From the IMG/VR virus record IMGVR_UViG_3300009174_000250, positions 1 through 35,730 of that record: 35,730 nt of DNA. One strand, given 5' to 3'. The notes beneath the pieces were generated by a model that did not search any database, had not been told where the DNA came from, and saw nothing but the letters and a program-made list of their open reading frames with translations. Every line of letters begins with the position of its first letter. Within the stretch, counting starts at the first letter, position 1. The DNA is from a virus. Positions 1 through 9,148 of this stretch are shown here, piece by piece. Position numbers and translations under genes: made by a program.

Positions 1-1434
1 ATGTTCAAGAACGCATTTGCAAACCTGCAAAAAGTAGGTAAGTCGCTAATGCTGCCGGTGTCCGTATTGCCTATCGCAGGTATCCTGCTGGGCGTCGGTT
101 CCGCCAACTTTAGCTGGCTACCTGCGGTAGTCTCCCACGTGATGGCGGAAGCCGGCGGTTCCGTTTTCGCCAACATGCCGCTGATCTTCGCCATCGGTGT
201 TGCCCTGGGCTTCACCAATAACGACGGTGTCTCCGCGTTAGCCGCAGTAGTGGCTTACGGCATCATGGTGAAAACCATGGCGGTAGTAGCGCCTTTGGTG
301 CTGCACCTGCCGGCTGAAGAGATCGCGGCCAAACACCTGGCGGATACCGGTGTGCTCGGGGGGATTATCTCCGGCTCCATCGCGGCCTATATGTTTAACC
401 GCTTCTTCCGCATTCAATTGCCGGAATACCTGGGCTTCTTTGCCGGTAAGCGCTTTGTGCCGATTATCTCCGGCCTGGCGGCAATCGTTCTGGGCGTAGT
501 GCTGTCCTTCATCTGGCCTCCTATCGGTACGGCTATCCAGACCTTCTCCCAGTGGGCTGCGTATCAGAACCCGGTAGTGGCATTTGGTATCTACGGCGTG
601 GTTGAACGTGCGCTGGTGCCGTTTGGTCTGCACCACATCTGGAACGTACCTTTCCAGATGCAGATTGGTGAATACACCAACGCGGCGGGCCAGGTATTCC
701 ACGGCGACATCCCACGTTATATGGCAGGTGACCCGACTGCGGGTAAACTGTCCGGTGGCTTCCTGTTCAAAATGTACGGTCTGCCTGCTGCTGCGATTGC
801 CATCTGGCACTCGGCCAAGCCGGAAAACCGCGCAAAAGTCGGCGGTATCATGATCTCCGCTGCGCTGACCTCGTTCCTGACCGGTATCACCGAACCGATC
901 GAGTTCTCCTTCATGTTCGTTGCGCCGATCCTGTACGCAATCCACGCCATTCTGGCTGGCCTGGCGTTCCCGATCTGTATCCTGTTGGGGATGCGTGACG
1001 GCACCAGCTTCTCGCACGGTCTGATCGACTTTATCGTACTGAGCGGTAACAGCAGCAAAATCTGGCTGTTCCCAGTGGTCGGTATCATCTACGGTCTGGT
1101 GTACTACACCATCTTCCGCGTGCTGATTGCCAAACTGGATCTGAAAACACCAGGTCGCGAAGACACGGCTTCTGAGCAGGTTGCCCAGGGCGGTTCTGAA
1201 ATGTCTGCAGCACTGGTTCAGGCTTTCGGTGGTAAAGAGAACATCACCAACCTGGATGCCTGTATCACCCGACTGCGCGTTAGCGTGGCGGACGTGAGCA
1301 AGGTTGACCAGGCTGGCTTGAAAAAACTGGGTGCTGCCGGCGTTGTCGTCGCAGGCTCGGGTGTTCAGGCTATCTTTGGCACCAAATCTGACAACCTGAA
1401 AACGGATATGGACGAGTACATCCGTAACCATTAA
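1..1434 (+). CDS. ptsG: PTS glucose-specific EIICB component
   Basis: Inner-membrane glucose transporter of the phosphotransferase system; it imports glucose while phosphorylating it to glucose-6-phosphate, taking phosphate from EIIA-Glc. The protein is 477 residues, the length of E. coli PtsG. The first ~390 residues are the membrane EIIC domain with the [10 protein letters not shown] segment, followed by a linker and an EIIB domain from about residue 400. Cys421 in the motif DACITRLRV is the phosphorylated cysteine. The C-terminus (MDEYIRNH) is complete, so the neighbouring prophage has not damaged it. The window opens on its start codon, so its promoter is not visible. This is a host chromosomal gene and the best clue to the host: it is close to Serratia/Yersinia-type PtsG by recollection, not by a search. 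Confidence 0.97.
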   Translation: MFKNAFANLQKVGKSLMLPVSVLPIAGILLGVGSANFSWLPAVVSHVMAEAGGSVFANMPLIFAIGVALGFTNNDGVSALAAVVAYGIMVKTMAVVAPLVLHLPAEEIAAKHLADTGVLGGIISGSIAAYMFNRFFRIQLPEYLGFFAGKRFVPIISGLAAIVLGVVLSFIWPPIGTAIQTFSQWAAYQNPVVAFGIYGVVERALVPFGLHHIWNVPFQMQIGEYTNAAGQVFHGDIPRYMAGDPTAGKLSGGFLFKMYGLPAAAIAIWHSAKPENRAKVGGIMISAALTSFLTGITEPIEFSFMFVAPILYAIHAILAGLAFPICILLGMRDGTSFSHGLIDFIVLSGNSSKIWLFPVVGIIYGLVYYTIFRVLIAKLDLKTPGREDTASEQVAQGGSEMSAALVQAFGGKENITNLDACITRLRVSVADVSKVDQAGLKKLGAAGVVVAGSGVQAIFGTKSDNLKTDMDEYIRNH

Positions 1435-1459
1435 TTCAGGTCAGGCAGGGGAGTTTTAA

Positions 1460-1483
1460 GGGAGGCGAAAGCCTCCCTTTTTT
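1460..1483 (+). terminator. Rho-independent terminator of ptsG
   Basis: A 7-bp GC-rich stem, GGGAGGC and GCCTCCC, closes a GAAA tetraloop and is followed by six or more T residues. It lies about 25 bases after the ptsG stop codon and ends host transcription before the prophage. Confidence 0.93.
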
Positions 1484-1563
1484 ATTGGTTTTTCTATTGA
1501 TTTATAAGTGTTTTTTATTTTCAATGTCCACATTGAGGCCGCAGGGTAAGTGAGTCCGTACAA
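1484..1563. other. Probable host-prophage junction (att region)
   Basis: In P2 the ogr gene lies next to attP, so one attachment half-site is expected between the ptsG terminator (ending 1483) and the end of ogr (1589). The stretch is AT-rich up to about 1530 and GC-rich after it. The att core cannot be fixed because the other prophage end lies outside the window. Confidence 0.4.
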
Positions 1564-1583
1564 CTGCCCACCTCTGCGGGCAG
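1564..1583 (-). terminator. Candidate terminator after ogr
   Basis: On the minus strand a CTGCCC/GGGCAG stem of 6 bp lies five bases after the ogr stop codon. Only a short T-rich tail (TTGT) follows, so it is a weak terminator candidate for the long FI-to-ogr late transcript. Confidence 0.45.
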
Positions 1584-1588
1584 CCTAA

Positions 1589-1810
1589 TTAGCCGAAGAT
1601 CAGTGAGGTTTGTCCGCTACTTTTGGGGTGAGGCTGAACAGGATCCACGGTTTGCGGTTGTGAAATCATACGGGTAAAGGTTTCATGACTCACGAATGTG
1701 CCCCCACAATTGATGTTGGTGCATTGGTTGTAACGTTCTTTAGTGGTTGAGGTGATATAGCTTGATGATCGGGTGTGTGCGGCCTGGCCGCAAAGTGGGC
1801 AATGCATCAT
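1589..1810 (-). CDS. ogr: Ogr/Delta-family late transcription activator
   Basis: A 73-residue zinc-binding activator of phage late promoters, homologous to P2 Ogr, P4 Delta and Serratia NucC. It binds dyads about 55 bases upstream of late start sites and contacts the RNA polymerase alpha subunit. The sequence MMHCPLCGQAAHTRSS and the second cysteine pair in CTNINC (Cys-x2-Cys ... Cys-x4-Cys) match the family, as does the RPHP-like segment QPHPKSSGQ. An in-frame extension upstream to 1867 exists, but the double ATG at 1810/1807 fits the family length and has GGAG upstream. It is the last gene of the late tail operon, next to the prophage end, as in P2. Its likely targets are the three dyads in this window (8695, 17873, 23533). 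Confidence 0.95.
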   Translation of the reverse strand: MMHCPLCGQAAHTRSSSYITSTTKERYNQCTNINCGGTFVSHETFTRMISQPQTVDPVQPHPKSSGQTSLIFG

Positions 1811-1883
1811 GGCGGGATTCTCCGAGATGCCCTGACTATGGTCAGTATTGCTAATAATTATGCACAATTATTGCTGTTTTGCA

Positions 1884-2975
1884 TCACTCCATTTCAAGAT
1901 CGTCAATCTTGACCTCCAAATCGAGGGCAGTAGTAAAACCGCTGTTGTTCAGTGAGTGAGTCACTTTAACCAACGTCCAGTTGGCCTCATCGATCTCTTT
2001 TTTGAAACCTGAAACCGTGACCGGTGCTTCCGGGTAAATGTCTGCGCGCCCGTGGGCAAGCTGAATAGAGAAGGTTGCAACACCACGCTGAATACGTTCC
2101 CAATTCGCCTTTGCCGCGCGCTGTGCATTGTATTTTGATGCGTAGGTATGACGCAGTACCAACACATTTTCATCGCTGCCGATCAGGTATTCCCCTTGTT
2201 TTTCATTGACAACAACGGGCTTTTTCACCCGACGGCGTTTAACCTTAACCTGTTCGCTTTTTGCTGTGCGGGTATTCAGCCAGTTGGCCACAACACCGGT
2301 ATAGGCCCCCCGATCGGTTAGCGTGAATTGATGGCTATCACCTGACTGGCGGTTAATGAGGATTGCCGGGATCGGTTTTCCCCCGGCGGTCATATTTTGT
2401 CCTTGCTTAAAAAACAGCAGATTGCCGTTTTTTATTGCGGCCACAGCGCCATTCTCTTTTGCCAGCCGGGTGATAAAACTCCCGTCTGATTCGGTAGTTT
2501 GGTCGATATGTCCGATCTGAATGTCTGCCACATTATTATTGATGACTGCCGCCAACTTATTTCGGCCGGCAATGGTTCGGACAATGTCCCCTAGGTTTTT
2601 TTTATGATAAGAGGCATCGCGCTGCACGTTCAATGTTTGCCGGAAATCGGCACTGCGGGCTGTTATGGTTAATACGTCAGGTACGCCAGCGTGACCAATT
2701 TCATCAACAACAAACGTCCCTTTATCGATCACTCCGGTATCTTTCCAGCCAAGTGCAACAGCCAGGCTGACGCCACGGCGGGGCAGCTTCAAATTGCCTT
2801 CGCTATCGTCAAGCTCAATATTGATCTGGTCAGCCTCAAAGCCCCGGTTATCCGTTAGCGTCAGGTTGATTAATTTTTCTTTCACCTTACCGGTGATATC
2901 AACGCCCTCAATGCTAAGCGAGTACGCCGGGGTATTGTCGCCGCCGAGTTTGTCTAACGTATCGATCAGGCTCAT
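1884..2975 (-). CDS. D: Baseplate hub / late control protein gpD
   Basis: A 363-residue homologue of P2 gpD, the phage counterpart of the T4 gp27 hub, which sits at the tip of the tail tube and joins it to the spike gpV. The N-terminus (SLSIEGVDITGKVKEKLINLTLTD, positions about 19-42) is the usual gpD beginning, and the protein ends in an acidic segment LEVKIDDLEME. The ATG overlaps the stop codon of U by ATGA, pointing to coupled translation. It lies between U and ogr, exactly the P2 order. Confidence 0.95.
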   Translation of the reverse strand: MSLIDTLDKLGGDNTPAYSLSIEGVDITGKVKEKLINLTLTDNRGFEADQINIELDDSEGNLKLPRRGVSLAVALGWKDTGVIDKGTFVVDEIGHAGVPDVLTITARSADFRQTLNVQRDASYHKKNLGDIVRTIAGRNKLAAVINNNVADIQIGHIDQTTESDGSFITRLAKENGAVAAIKNGNLLFFKQGQNMTAGGKPIPAILINRQSGDSHQFTLTDRGAYTGVVANWLNTRTAKSEQVKVKRRRVKKPVVVNEKQGEYLIGSDENVLVLRHTYASKYNAQRAAKANWERIQRGVATFSIQLAHGRADIYPEAPVTVSGFKKEIDEANWTLVKVTHSLNNSGFTTALDLEVKIDDLEME

Positions 2976-3436
2976 GACAGGAACCCGCCGACGGTATCGG
3001 AAACTTGCTCGGCCAGGTTTTCAAATTGCTGAGACAAATCGCCGAACATGTCTTTTAGTCCTTCATCCGTGCGCTTGAGCATGATGGTGAACTCAATACG
3101 ACGGGCTGAGCCATCCGCAAAAAATACAGTTTTGGTGCGGCTCAGGCTTTCGATCACGAACATGCCATGTATTGCGCCGCTCCCCTCAATCAATGACCAG
3201 GCCTTGCCGGTTTCCGCCATTAATTGGATAGCCATCAGGGAAATCCGGCCCCCGGTTAATGCCGGCAGCAAAACGCCGCTTAGCGTGATGGTTTCATCAT
3301 CCGGCCCCAGAAACTGGCTTTGTGGGCGAAGTCCGACGCGGCTATTGGTCGGATGCCGCCAGGCCATCTGGTGTTGAAACTCCTGGTATGGAACGGTTTG
3401 CAGCATGAACACGAACATGCCTAATGCCATCATCAT
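2972..3436 (-). CDS. U: Tail protein gpU (tail terminator)
   Basis: A 154-residue homologue of P2 gpU, needed for tail completion. The segment ALGMFVFMLQTVPYQ, the core NSRVGLRPQSQFLG and FFADGSARRIEFTIML follow the family pattern. I start it at the first of three consecutive ATGs (3436) because P2 gpU begins MMLALGMFVF and because GAGG lies about ten bases upstream; an in-frame extension to 3451 would overlap T and is less likely. It starts 11 bases after the T stop codon. Confidence 0.94.
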   Translation of the reverse strand: MMMALGMFVFMLQTVPYQEFQHQMAWRHPTNSRVGLRPQSQFLGPDDETITLSGVLLPALTGGRISLMAIQLMAETGKAWSLIEGSGAIHGMFVIESLSRTKTVFFADGSARRIEFTIMLKRTDEGLKDMFGDLSQQFENLAEQVSDTVGGFLS

Positions 3437-3447
3437 AGTTATCGTCC

Positions 3448-6369
3448 TCACTCGATATCGTTAAAACTGCTGTTTGCCCTGGATCTTGCCTGCCGTTCCC
3501 GTGCATCCAGTTGCCGTGCGACTTCCCGCGCAATGTCCTGTGGGGTGTGGTGGGCCTGAGCGAAAATCTGAATAGGGGCGTGAATGTCGATGTAAGTATC
3601 ACCGCCCTGGTGATGCGATGAAGTGGTTCCGCGTTGGTACTGGCTCCCTGGCAGGCTATAGGGATGCAAGAGGGCGCCCGCAGCGGTAGCAGGGCCACCC
3701 ATAAATAACGCGGCCACTGCCGCCATGGCTGCGGTATTCTTGCGACTGGTGACATTCGCCGGCCCGTTGACAATTTCCGGGCCATACTCGCCCACGACGC
3801 CAAATTTCCCCAAGGGGATCCTGCCGCCGCTGTCGTGTTCGCCGGTATACCTATTGCGTATTGCTGCCGCTGAATTGCCTTGCGGGCCTGGCGTCATGAC
3901 CACACCGGCCCGGCGTGCCGCATCGGCAACGCCGGGGTTTGTCTGTGCTAATAGACGGGTTTTATCCGATTTGGCTTTAACTTCATCCAGTTTATCTAAA
4001 ACCCACTTAATTGAATCTGCGAGCAATTTTAGCGGAGTAAGCGCTAATTCAATGCCTGACGCCAGAAACTCGCCGAACTTTTTCCCCGCCGATGCAGCAC
4101 TGTCCAGGTTGTCTTTCGTCGACTTCACCGGAGTTAACAGATCGGTGAACCAACCCCACAGGGCCTTAATCTTGTCACCAATCCAGGTGAATACCGGCAT
4201 CAGCGGCGCAAAAGCGTCTTTGATGGGGGCTGCCGCAGCTTTGAAACCGTCAACCACGCCACCCAGGAATGCTTTGATTGGATTCCAGTATTTATAAATC
4301 AGCAGGCCTGCGCCGACGACGGCGGCAGCAATCAACCCAAGCGGGCTAACCAAAATACCGAACATGCTCCCCAGGCCGCCCATGGCAAAACGCAGGAACC
4401 GCAACGGGGACGTAGCCAGCCAGGTAAAGACGCGGCCAATGCCTTTAATCCCTTTAGTTGCAGTTTGTAGCGGTGATGATGCGAAAGACGCGACGGCGCG
4501 CCCAGCGCTGCTAAGGTGTTGTTTGGAAAAGGTCAGTGCATTCTTTCCCGCTTCCAGCAGTTTTTGGCTAAAGCCTACAACCTGTTTTTTAGTGATCGGT
4601 GTGGTGCTGGCAAATTTCAGCATGCTGAGTGACAGTTGGGGCAATAGACGGATCCCCAGTATGCGTGTACTGAATCGGAGCAGGGCGAACGGCCCCAGTA
4701 GACCGACAACAGCGATGGCCAGTGTGCCGAAAACGGTGGTTGAAATGGCTGCCGCTGCGCCAATCTTGACGAGGGCGGCGCTGACTTTCGGATGAGCTTT
4801 CAGGAACTCAGCAACGCCATGTAAAAAGTTGCTGATGCCTTTTGCCGTTTTACGCAGCCAGGCGTCATTTTTTTCAAATAATTCAACGCTGATATTTTCC
4901 AGGGCGGCATGTAACATCGTCATGTCGCCTTTCATGTTATCCAGCATGGTGTTGGAAACCCGCTTTGCCTCCCCGTCATACTCACCCGGCGCGCCGCGCA
5001 TTTGTTGCAGCTTACCGTCCGATACCGCCCGCATCAGTTCACCAAATCCGGTGACGGCATACATACCGGCAATGTCTTTAAAAATCTTGCCGCGATCGAC
5101 GTTCCCCATTTTTGACGTTTTCTGATTGATATCTTTTAAAATATCGACCAGATCACGCATATTGCCGTCTTTGTCTTTGGTTGTTACGCCCAGCTTTTTA
5201 ACCGTGGCACTGTTACCGATACGGCTCAGAATGGCGCGCATCGCTGTACCTGCCTGGCTCCCCTGAATACCGGCATTACCCATGATCGCCGTGGCAGCGG
5301 ACACGGTTTCCAGGCTTTGCCCGTACTCACGCCCCACACCGGCGGAATATTTCAGTGATTCACCCAGCATGGGGATATCAACGTTATTTCGGGTAAACAG
5401 GGCAGTGAGTACGTCTGCAACCCTGTCCATTTTTTCCGCAGGGATCCCCATGGCCGTTTGGATGTTTGACGCAATATCTGCCGTGGTGCCAAGGTCAATG
5501 TCACCGGCAGCGGCCAGATTCAACATCCCTGGCATCGCCTTTAAAACTTGTTGGGGTGAGTAGCCTGTTCTGCCAAGAAAATATTGCCCCTCGGCCACCT
5601 GGAGATCGGTGAATTTCGACGATAGCGGCAAGGTTCGCGCCTGGTGCCGTAATGACTGCATTTGCGGATCGGCTTTGGTTGGGATGCGCGTCACTGCCTG
5701 GGTTTTACTCATCATCGCATCGAAGTCATAGCCCACATGCAGAGCGCCAACCAGTCCACGGCCCATGGCGCGCCCGGTGGCCATTGACGTATAACCCACC
5801 CCGGCGGCCATCACTTTGCGCTGATTGCTTTCATCAAACTGATGGCGCGCGGCATTCAGCCGCTTTTGCTGCTGGGCCTGCTGGTCTAATCGTTTCTGCT
5901 GCGCGGCTAATGCACCCGTCACCCCGGTGATGTTTGACCGCAGAGAACGCTGAGCCTCACCCAATCGATTTGTTGCCACGCCGCTGTTTTGCAGAGCGGT
6001 GCGCTGGTTTTGCAGTGAAAGCCGTAAATCCGCGAATTTCTGTTGCAGCTTGGCCGCTTCTTCCCTGGCTTTCTGAAATTGGCGGGCCTGTTTGGCGGTC
6101 GGGCCTTCTGTGGATTTCAATGCTACAGCCAGATCGCGCGCTTTTTCACGGGCAGCGTTCAGCGCTTGCGCAGCGGCGGCAACCTGGGTCTTTGTCTTGC
6201 GGAAACCGTCAATTTTTCCAGCCTGAGTATCAAGCTGTTTTAACTGGTCTTTTGTGGCTTTAACAGACGCGGCCAGCGCTTTGTTGCTGGCTTGCATGGA
6301 TTTAAACGGGCGGGTGATTTTATCGACCGCACTCAGTAAAACCTGCAAGCGTAGGTTTTTGTCACTCAT
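3448..6369 (-). CDS. T: Tail tape measure protein gpT
   Basis: A 973-residue tape-measure protein, which sets tail length and is thought to be ejected ahead of the DNA. The first ~190 residues are rich in Ala, Gln, Lys and Arg and predict long coiled coils; a conserved TP901-like tape-measure core follows (the MLGESLKYSAGVGREYG and GIQGSQAGTAMRAILSR segments around residues 330-390). Hydrophobic segments lie near residues 540-570 and 670-700. A GTG at 6372 precedes the ATG at 6369; the ATG is preferred, and it overlaps the end of the E+E' frame (stop at 6362). It has the usual place between E' and U. Confidence 0.95.
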   Translation of the reverse strand: MSDKNLRLQVLLSAVDKITRPFKSMQASNKALAASVKATKDQLKQLDTQAGKIDGFRKTKTQVAAAAQALNAAREKARDLAVALKSTEGPTAKQARQFQKAREEAAKLQQKFADLRLSLQNQRTALQNSGVATNRLGEAQRSLRSNITGVTGALAAQQKRLDQQAQQQKRLNAARHQFDESNQRKVMAAGVGYTSMATGRAMGRGLVGALHVGYDFDAMMSKTQAVTRIPTKADPQMQSLRHQARTLPLSSKFTDLQVAEGQYFLGRTGYSPQQVLKAMPGMLNLAAAGDIDLGTTADIASNIQTAMGIPAEKMDRVADVLTALFTRNNVDIPMLGESLKYSAGVGREYGQSLETVSAATAIMGNAGIQGSQAGTAMRAILSRIGNSATVKKLGVTTKDKDGNMRDLVDILKDINQKTSKMGNVDRGKIFKDIAGMYAVTGFGELMRAVSDGKLQQMRGAPGEYDGEAKRVSNTMLDNMKGDMTMLHAALENISVELFEKNDAWLRKTAKGISNFLHGVAEFLKAHPKVSAALVKIGAAAAISTTVFGTLAIAVVGLLGPFALLRFSTRILGIRLLPQLSLSMLKFASTTPITKKQVVGFSQKLLEAGKNALTFSKQHLSSAGRAVASFASSPLQTATKGIKGIGRVFTWLATSPLRFLRFAMGGLGSMFGILVSPLGLIAAAVVGAGLLIYKYWNPIKAFLGGVVDGFKAAAAPIKDAFAPLMPVFTWIGDKIKALWGWFTDLLTPVKSTKDNLDSAASAGKKFGEFLASGIELALTPLKLLADSIKWVLDKLDEVKAKSDKTRLLAQTNPGVADAARRAGVVMTPGPQGNSAAAIRNRYTGEHDSGGRIPLGKFGVVGEYGPEIVNGPANVTSRKNTAAMAAVAALFMGGPATAAGALLHPYSLPGSQYQRGTTSSHHQGGDTYIDIHAPIQIFAQAHHTPQDIAREVARQLDARERQARSRANSSFNDIE

Positions 6370-6849
6370 CACTTGCCCCGCTGCGGATAATAGCTCTGTG
6401 CCGCCACTCCAACAGTTCGGCCAGCGGCATCAGGTCGGTCACGGTTGGCGGCCAGTGGAAAACGGCGGCAATGTCCGCCGTCAGGTCTTCAACGGTTAGC
6501 TGTTGAGGAAATCTGATCTGACCGAACTCGGTAAGAAAAAAAGCGCCAACGCTTGGGATAACTGATACAGGTCTGCCGGATCCAGGCTGGAGACTTCGTT
6601 AGCCGTTAGGGCCGGGGAGGTGATACGCGGTAACACGGTGATCAGTGAATTGACGTCAGTTTCAATCAACTCCTGCAACCGGGTGCCACGTAACGCGCCG
6701 GCGTTAGGCTTGTTGACGGTCACTTCGGTGATCTGGGTAGTGCCGCGCAGGACAGGAACGTCCAGGATCACCGGTTTGTTCAACAATTCGGTAGCGGTAT
6801 TGCCCTGGCCATCATCAATTTCAGTGTTTACGGTTTTATCGCTTTTCAT
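6362..6849 (-). CDS. E': Tail assembly chaperone fusion gpE+E' (-1 frameshift product)
   Basis: A P2-type E+E' fusion made by programmed -1 frameshifting during translation of E. The zero-frame codons CTT-TTT-TTC at 6543-6535 contain the slippery heptamer T-TTT-TTC (6541-6535). After a -1 slip the frame stays open to a TGA at 6364-6362 and gives a 162-residue protein; the new part reads LTEFGQIRFPQQLTVEDL, then an FHWPPT segment, then ELLEWRHRAI. FHWPP and the LLxWRxxA pattern are what I remember of the P2 E' extension. The E' part has no start of its own. The fusion overlaps the start of T. In P2 and lambda the ratio of short to long product matters for tail assembly. Confidence 0.9.
6496..6849 (-). 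CDS. E: Tail assembly protein gpE
   Basis: A 117-residue short product of the frameshift pair that serves as tail assembly chaperone for the tape measure protein. Its order (FII, E, T) and the slippery run near the end of its frame identify it. The core (NKPVILDVPVLRGTTQITEV near residues 24-43; ADLYQLSQALALFF near 90-104) matches the family known as phage tail assembly chaperone E or 41. GAAGG upstream of ATG 6849 is a usable ribosome binding site. The zero frame ends at TAA 6498-6496. Confidence 0.93.
   Translation of the reverse strand: MKSDKTVNTEIDDGQGNTATELLNKPVILDVPVLRGTTQITEVTVNKPNAGALRGTRLQELIETDVNSLITVLPRITSPALTANEVSSLDPADLYQLSQALALFFLPSSVRSDFLNS
6535..6541 (-). promoter_or_regulatory. 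-1 ribosomal frameshift slippery site
   Basis: T-TTT-TTC in the E reading frame, inside a run of seven T residues on the minus strand. Both tRNAs can re-pair after a -1 slip (TTT to TTT, TTC to TTT). It joins E to E' as in P2 relatives. Confidence 0.85.
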
Positions 6850-6878
6850 TGTTTAACCTTCATTTTTTCTGGTTTATT

Positions 6879-6895
6879 GGCCCCAGACCGGGGCC
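6879..6895. other. GC-rich hairpin between FII and E
   Basis: GGCCCC and GGGGCC form a 6-bp perfect stem around AGACC between the FII stop (6927) and the E start (6849). No T tract follows on the minus strand, so it is not a full terminator. It could attenuate transcription or protect the 3' end, lowering E and T relative to the abundant sheath and tube; that role is inferred. Confidence 0.4.
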
Positions 6896-6926
6896 ATGGA
6901 AACACCTGTGCAAGTGGGCTGGCCAG

Positions 6927-7442
6927 TTACAGGCCGATAGCGCGGCGGTGTTCTGCCAGGCGGTCGACGCCATCCACGATTTCGATCATGTTCACCACGT
7001 CGATTTCAAGCAGGACAGCGCCGTCCATCGTCAGCTTGTAATAGGTATTTTTGGCGCTGAGTTTGGTTTGGGTGTTGTCGCCCTGTTTGTAGTTGCCGAA
7101 GTCAAACTCAGAAAAACGACCACGCATGACCACTTCTACGGCGACAATTTCGCCGGTGTCATCGCGCTGGAAAGAGCCAACAAAACGCAGCAGTACGCCA
7201 TCAACCTTGGCGATCCCCCACTGCTTATAAAGCTGAGCCTCAATGCCGCCGAGGGTGATTTCAGCATCCAGTGCGCTATCATCGATCCCCAGATCAACGC
7301 CGGCGCTGCCGTTCATGCCGCCGCCACGATACTGTTCAAGCTTTCGCGTCAGCTTCGGCAGGGTGATTTCTTCAACGACGCCCTGATAGTTATTGGCGTC
7401 GTTGAACAAGTTCAGGAATTTCAGTTTGCGTGGTAAGGCCAT
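6927..7442 (-). CDS. FII: Major tail tube protein gpFII
   Basis: A 171-residue tail tube protein homologous to P2 FII. It stacks as rings inside the contractile sheath. The beginning (ALPRKLKFLNLFNDANNYQG) and the core GSAGVDLGIDDSALDAEITLGG are typical, and it lies ten bases after FI in the same operon. The C-terminal half (VVMRGRFSEFDFGNYKQGD, then TYYKLTMDGAVLLEIDVVNM) also follows P2 FII closely. Confidence 0.95.
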   Translation of the reverse strand: MALPRKLKFLNLFNDANNYQGVVEEITLPKLTRKLEQYRGGGMNGSAGVDLGIDDSALDAEITLGGIEAQLYKQWGIAKVDGVLLRFVGSFQRDDTGEIVAVEVVMRGRFSEFDFGNYKQGDNTQTKLSAKNTYYKLTMDGAVLLEIDVVNMIEIVDGVDRLAEHRRAIGL

Positions 7443-7452
7443 CGCGTCCCCC

Positions 7453-8625
7453 TTAGCTGTTCACGTTCTGAGTAAAATTCATCAGATATTGGTCGGTGAT
7501 GCGCTGGCGCAGCAGCAGATTTTCAAGCGGCGGCACAGGCGTGTAGTTGTAGTCCAGGATCAGCTTGCCTGCTTTCAACGTGTCTTTATCGTTGGCGGCA
7601 TCATCCATCCAGCAGTCGCCGTCGATAATGTAGCCGCCGGATTTCAGCTCACGGAATTTGGCCTTGATGCTTTCGATAATGTCTTTGGCAAGGGAAGGGT
7701 GCATAGGCTGATCAACGGCCCACATTTGCGCCTCGGCCATGGTGTCGGCCAACACTTGCGCGGTGCGGGTGTAGTTCTCAAACTGGAACAGCGGATCATC
7801 AGAGCAGGTGCGGGAACCCCAGAAACGGAATCCATCTTTGCGGATCAACGTGGTAACGTCATTTTGGTTCAGCAGATTGGCGTCGGTGGCCGTATCCTGC
7901 AAATCCCAATATACGTCAGCACTGATGCCGGTCACGCCATTGACGCCAACGTTTGACAGGGTTTTGTGCCAGCCGGTTTGCTCATCAATCTTGGCGCGCA
8001 GCCCCAATGCGCGGGCAGTCGCGTAGGCGGTTGCCGATGCGTTGGTCACGCTATCCCAGCTCAGGAAGTCCGGCCAAATCAGCATGGCTTCACGCTGGCT
8101 GAAATTTTTACGGTAGTCGATGGCTTCTGCCACGGTTTTACAGCCGTAGGCACTCAGGTAAGCGAAACCGCGCAGGCTTTGCGCGATAGCCAGCAATTCG
8201 GAGGCTACAGCCTCATTATCATGACCGGGCACGCCCAGAATGCGGGGTTTTACGCCAAGCTGGCTTTGTGCGGCCAACAGGGCTTTCATACCTGTTTTTT
8301 TACCTTCGGTGGTCACGCCGCCGATGATGTTGGTAGTGGTTTCTGCTTCGGTTTCACCCTGCGCGACACGCACAACGATGGTAACGGGCTTTGTCTGGTC
8401 GCCGATGGCATCCAGAGAACGGGCCAGAGTGCCTGATTCGCCGGCTTTACCGCTGGCGGTCAATACGTCGGTAAGTAATACGGGCGTGTTTAACGGGAAT
8501 GTTTTCGCGTCGGCGTCATCACCGGTACAGACCAGCCCAACAATAGCCGTGCTGACGGTGGTGATGGTGCGAGTGCCTTCGTTGATTTCCTGCACGCGCA
8601 CGCCGTGATGATAGTCTTGGGCCAT
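7453..8625 (-). CDS. FI: Tail sheath protein gpFI
   Basis: A 390-residue contractile tail sheath (P2 FI is about 396). The N-terminus [20 protein letters not shown] is the classic start and the domain [20 protein letters not shown] appears near residue 335. The open frame extends upstream to 8712, but ATG 8625 matches the family and has GGAG seven bases before it. It is the first gene of the late tail operon FI-FII-E-T-U-D-ogr, driven by the Ogr-type promoter at 8695-8714. Confidence 0.96.
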   Translation of the reverse strand: MAQDYHHGVRVQEINEGTRTITTVSTAIVGLVCTGDDADAKTFPLNTPVLLTDVLTASGKAGESGTLARSLDAIGDQTKPVTIVVRVAQGETEAETTTNIIGGVTTEGKKTGMKALLAAQSQLGVKPRILGVPGHDNEAVASELLAIAQSLRGFAYLSAYGCKTVAEAIDYRKNFSQREAMLIWPDFLSWDSVTNASATAYATARALGLRAKIDEQTGWHKTLSNVGVNGVTGISADVYWDLQDTATDANLLNQNDVTTLIRKDGFRFWGSRTCSDDPLFQFENYTRTAQVLADTMAEAQMWAVDQPMHPSLAKDIIESIKAKFRELKSGGYIIDGDCWMDDAANDKDTLKAGKLILDYNYTPVPPLENLLLRQRITDQYLMNFTQNVNS

Positions 8626-8694
8626 TAGGTGGATCTCCTGTAACGGTGTTCCCCTATGGTGTCTGCGGCAGGCGGTTAATGCATGTGGTGGGCT

Positions 8695-8714
8695 TTGTGT
8701 GAAGGATGGCACAA
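8695..8714 (-). promoter_or_regulatory. Ogr-binding dyad of late promoter PF
   Basis: TTGT-N12-ACAA upstream of FI, with inner half-sites TTGTG/CACAA. On the minus strand the sequence CACCATA (8661-8655) begins 33 bases downstream and would serve as the -10 region, giving a start near 8648, some 23 bases before the FI ATG. The same CACCATA lies at the same distance from the dyad next to O. The match to the P2 Ogr consensus (TTGT-N12-ACAA core) is from memory. Confidence 0.85.
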
Positions 8715-8770
8715 GGTGCGTGTTGGGCGCTTAAGTGGCGGGAATGCATAACAATGACTGCGTTTAACGA

Positions 8771-8795
8771 AAAATGAAAGCCCCGGGCGGGGCTT
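8771..8795 (-). terminator. Terminator insulating the accessory operon from PF
   Basis: AAGCCCC (8778-8784) pairs with GGGGCTT (8789-8795). On the minus strand the stem is followed by TTCATTTTT. It would stop leftward transcripts of the accessory pair at 9149-11270 before they enter the FI promoter. Confidence 0.75.
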
Positions 8796-9148
8796 ATGGG
8801 GGGTAGCTCAAGACTTGATCTTGCACTGCTACGGCACAGAGCCCAAACCAATCTGACAGGGAGCACAGTGCCAAGAGCGGAAGTTGCAAATATAATTATA
8901 TATTAGCTAACAACGAAACTTACAGGATCAGATTACCGTTTATTCATCACGACCTGTTTCATTTCAGAACTACGGCATGTGCTTACGCCCAGACAAAGCT
9001 TTCCTATCGAAAAATAATAAAACTACTCACCAACTTACATTCATCCCCACAGCAGCTAATAGATGATTTGCGATGATATATATGAGTATGCTCTAACAGA
9101 GCTAGAACAACTCTGGTGATGAAATCATTATTTATGTAAATAATAAAA
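8796..9148. other. Non-coding stretch, no gene seen
   Basis: AT-rich from about 8885 onward; base composition changes here from phage-like to island-like, marking the left edge of the accessory island. I see no supported gene or RNA. If P2 fun(Z) once lay here, no trace of it remains. Confidence 0.5.

Noticed and set aside
238-1431. Long minus-strand open frame of 397 codons opposite ptsG
   Set aside because: It is antisense to a fully conserved ptsG and has no family features; it comes from codon bias in the GC-rich gene.
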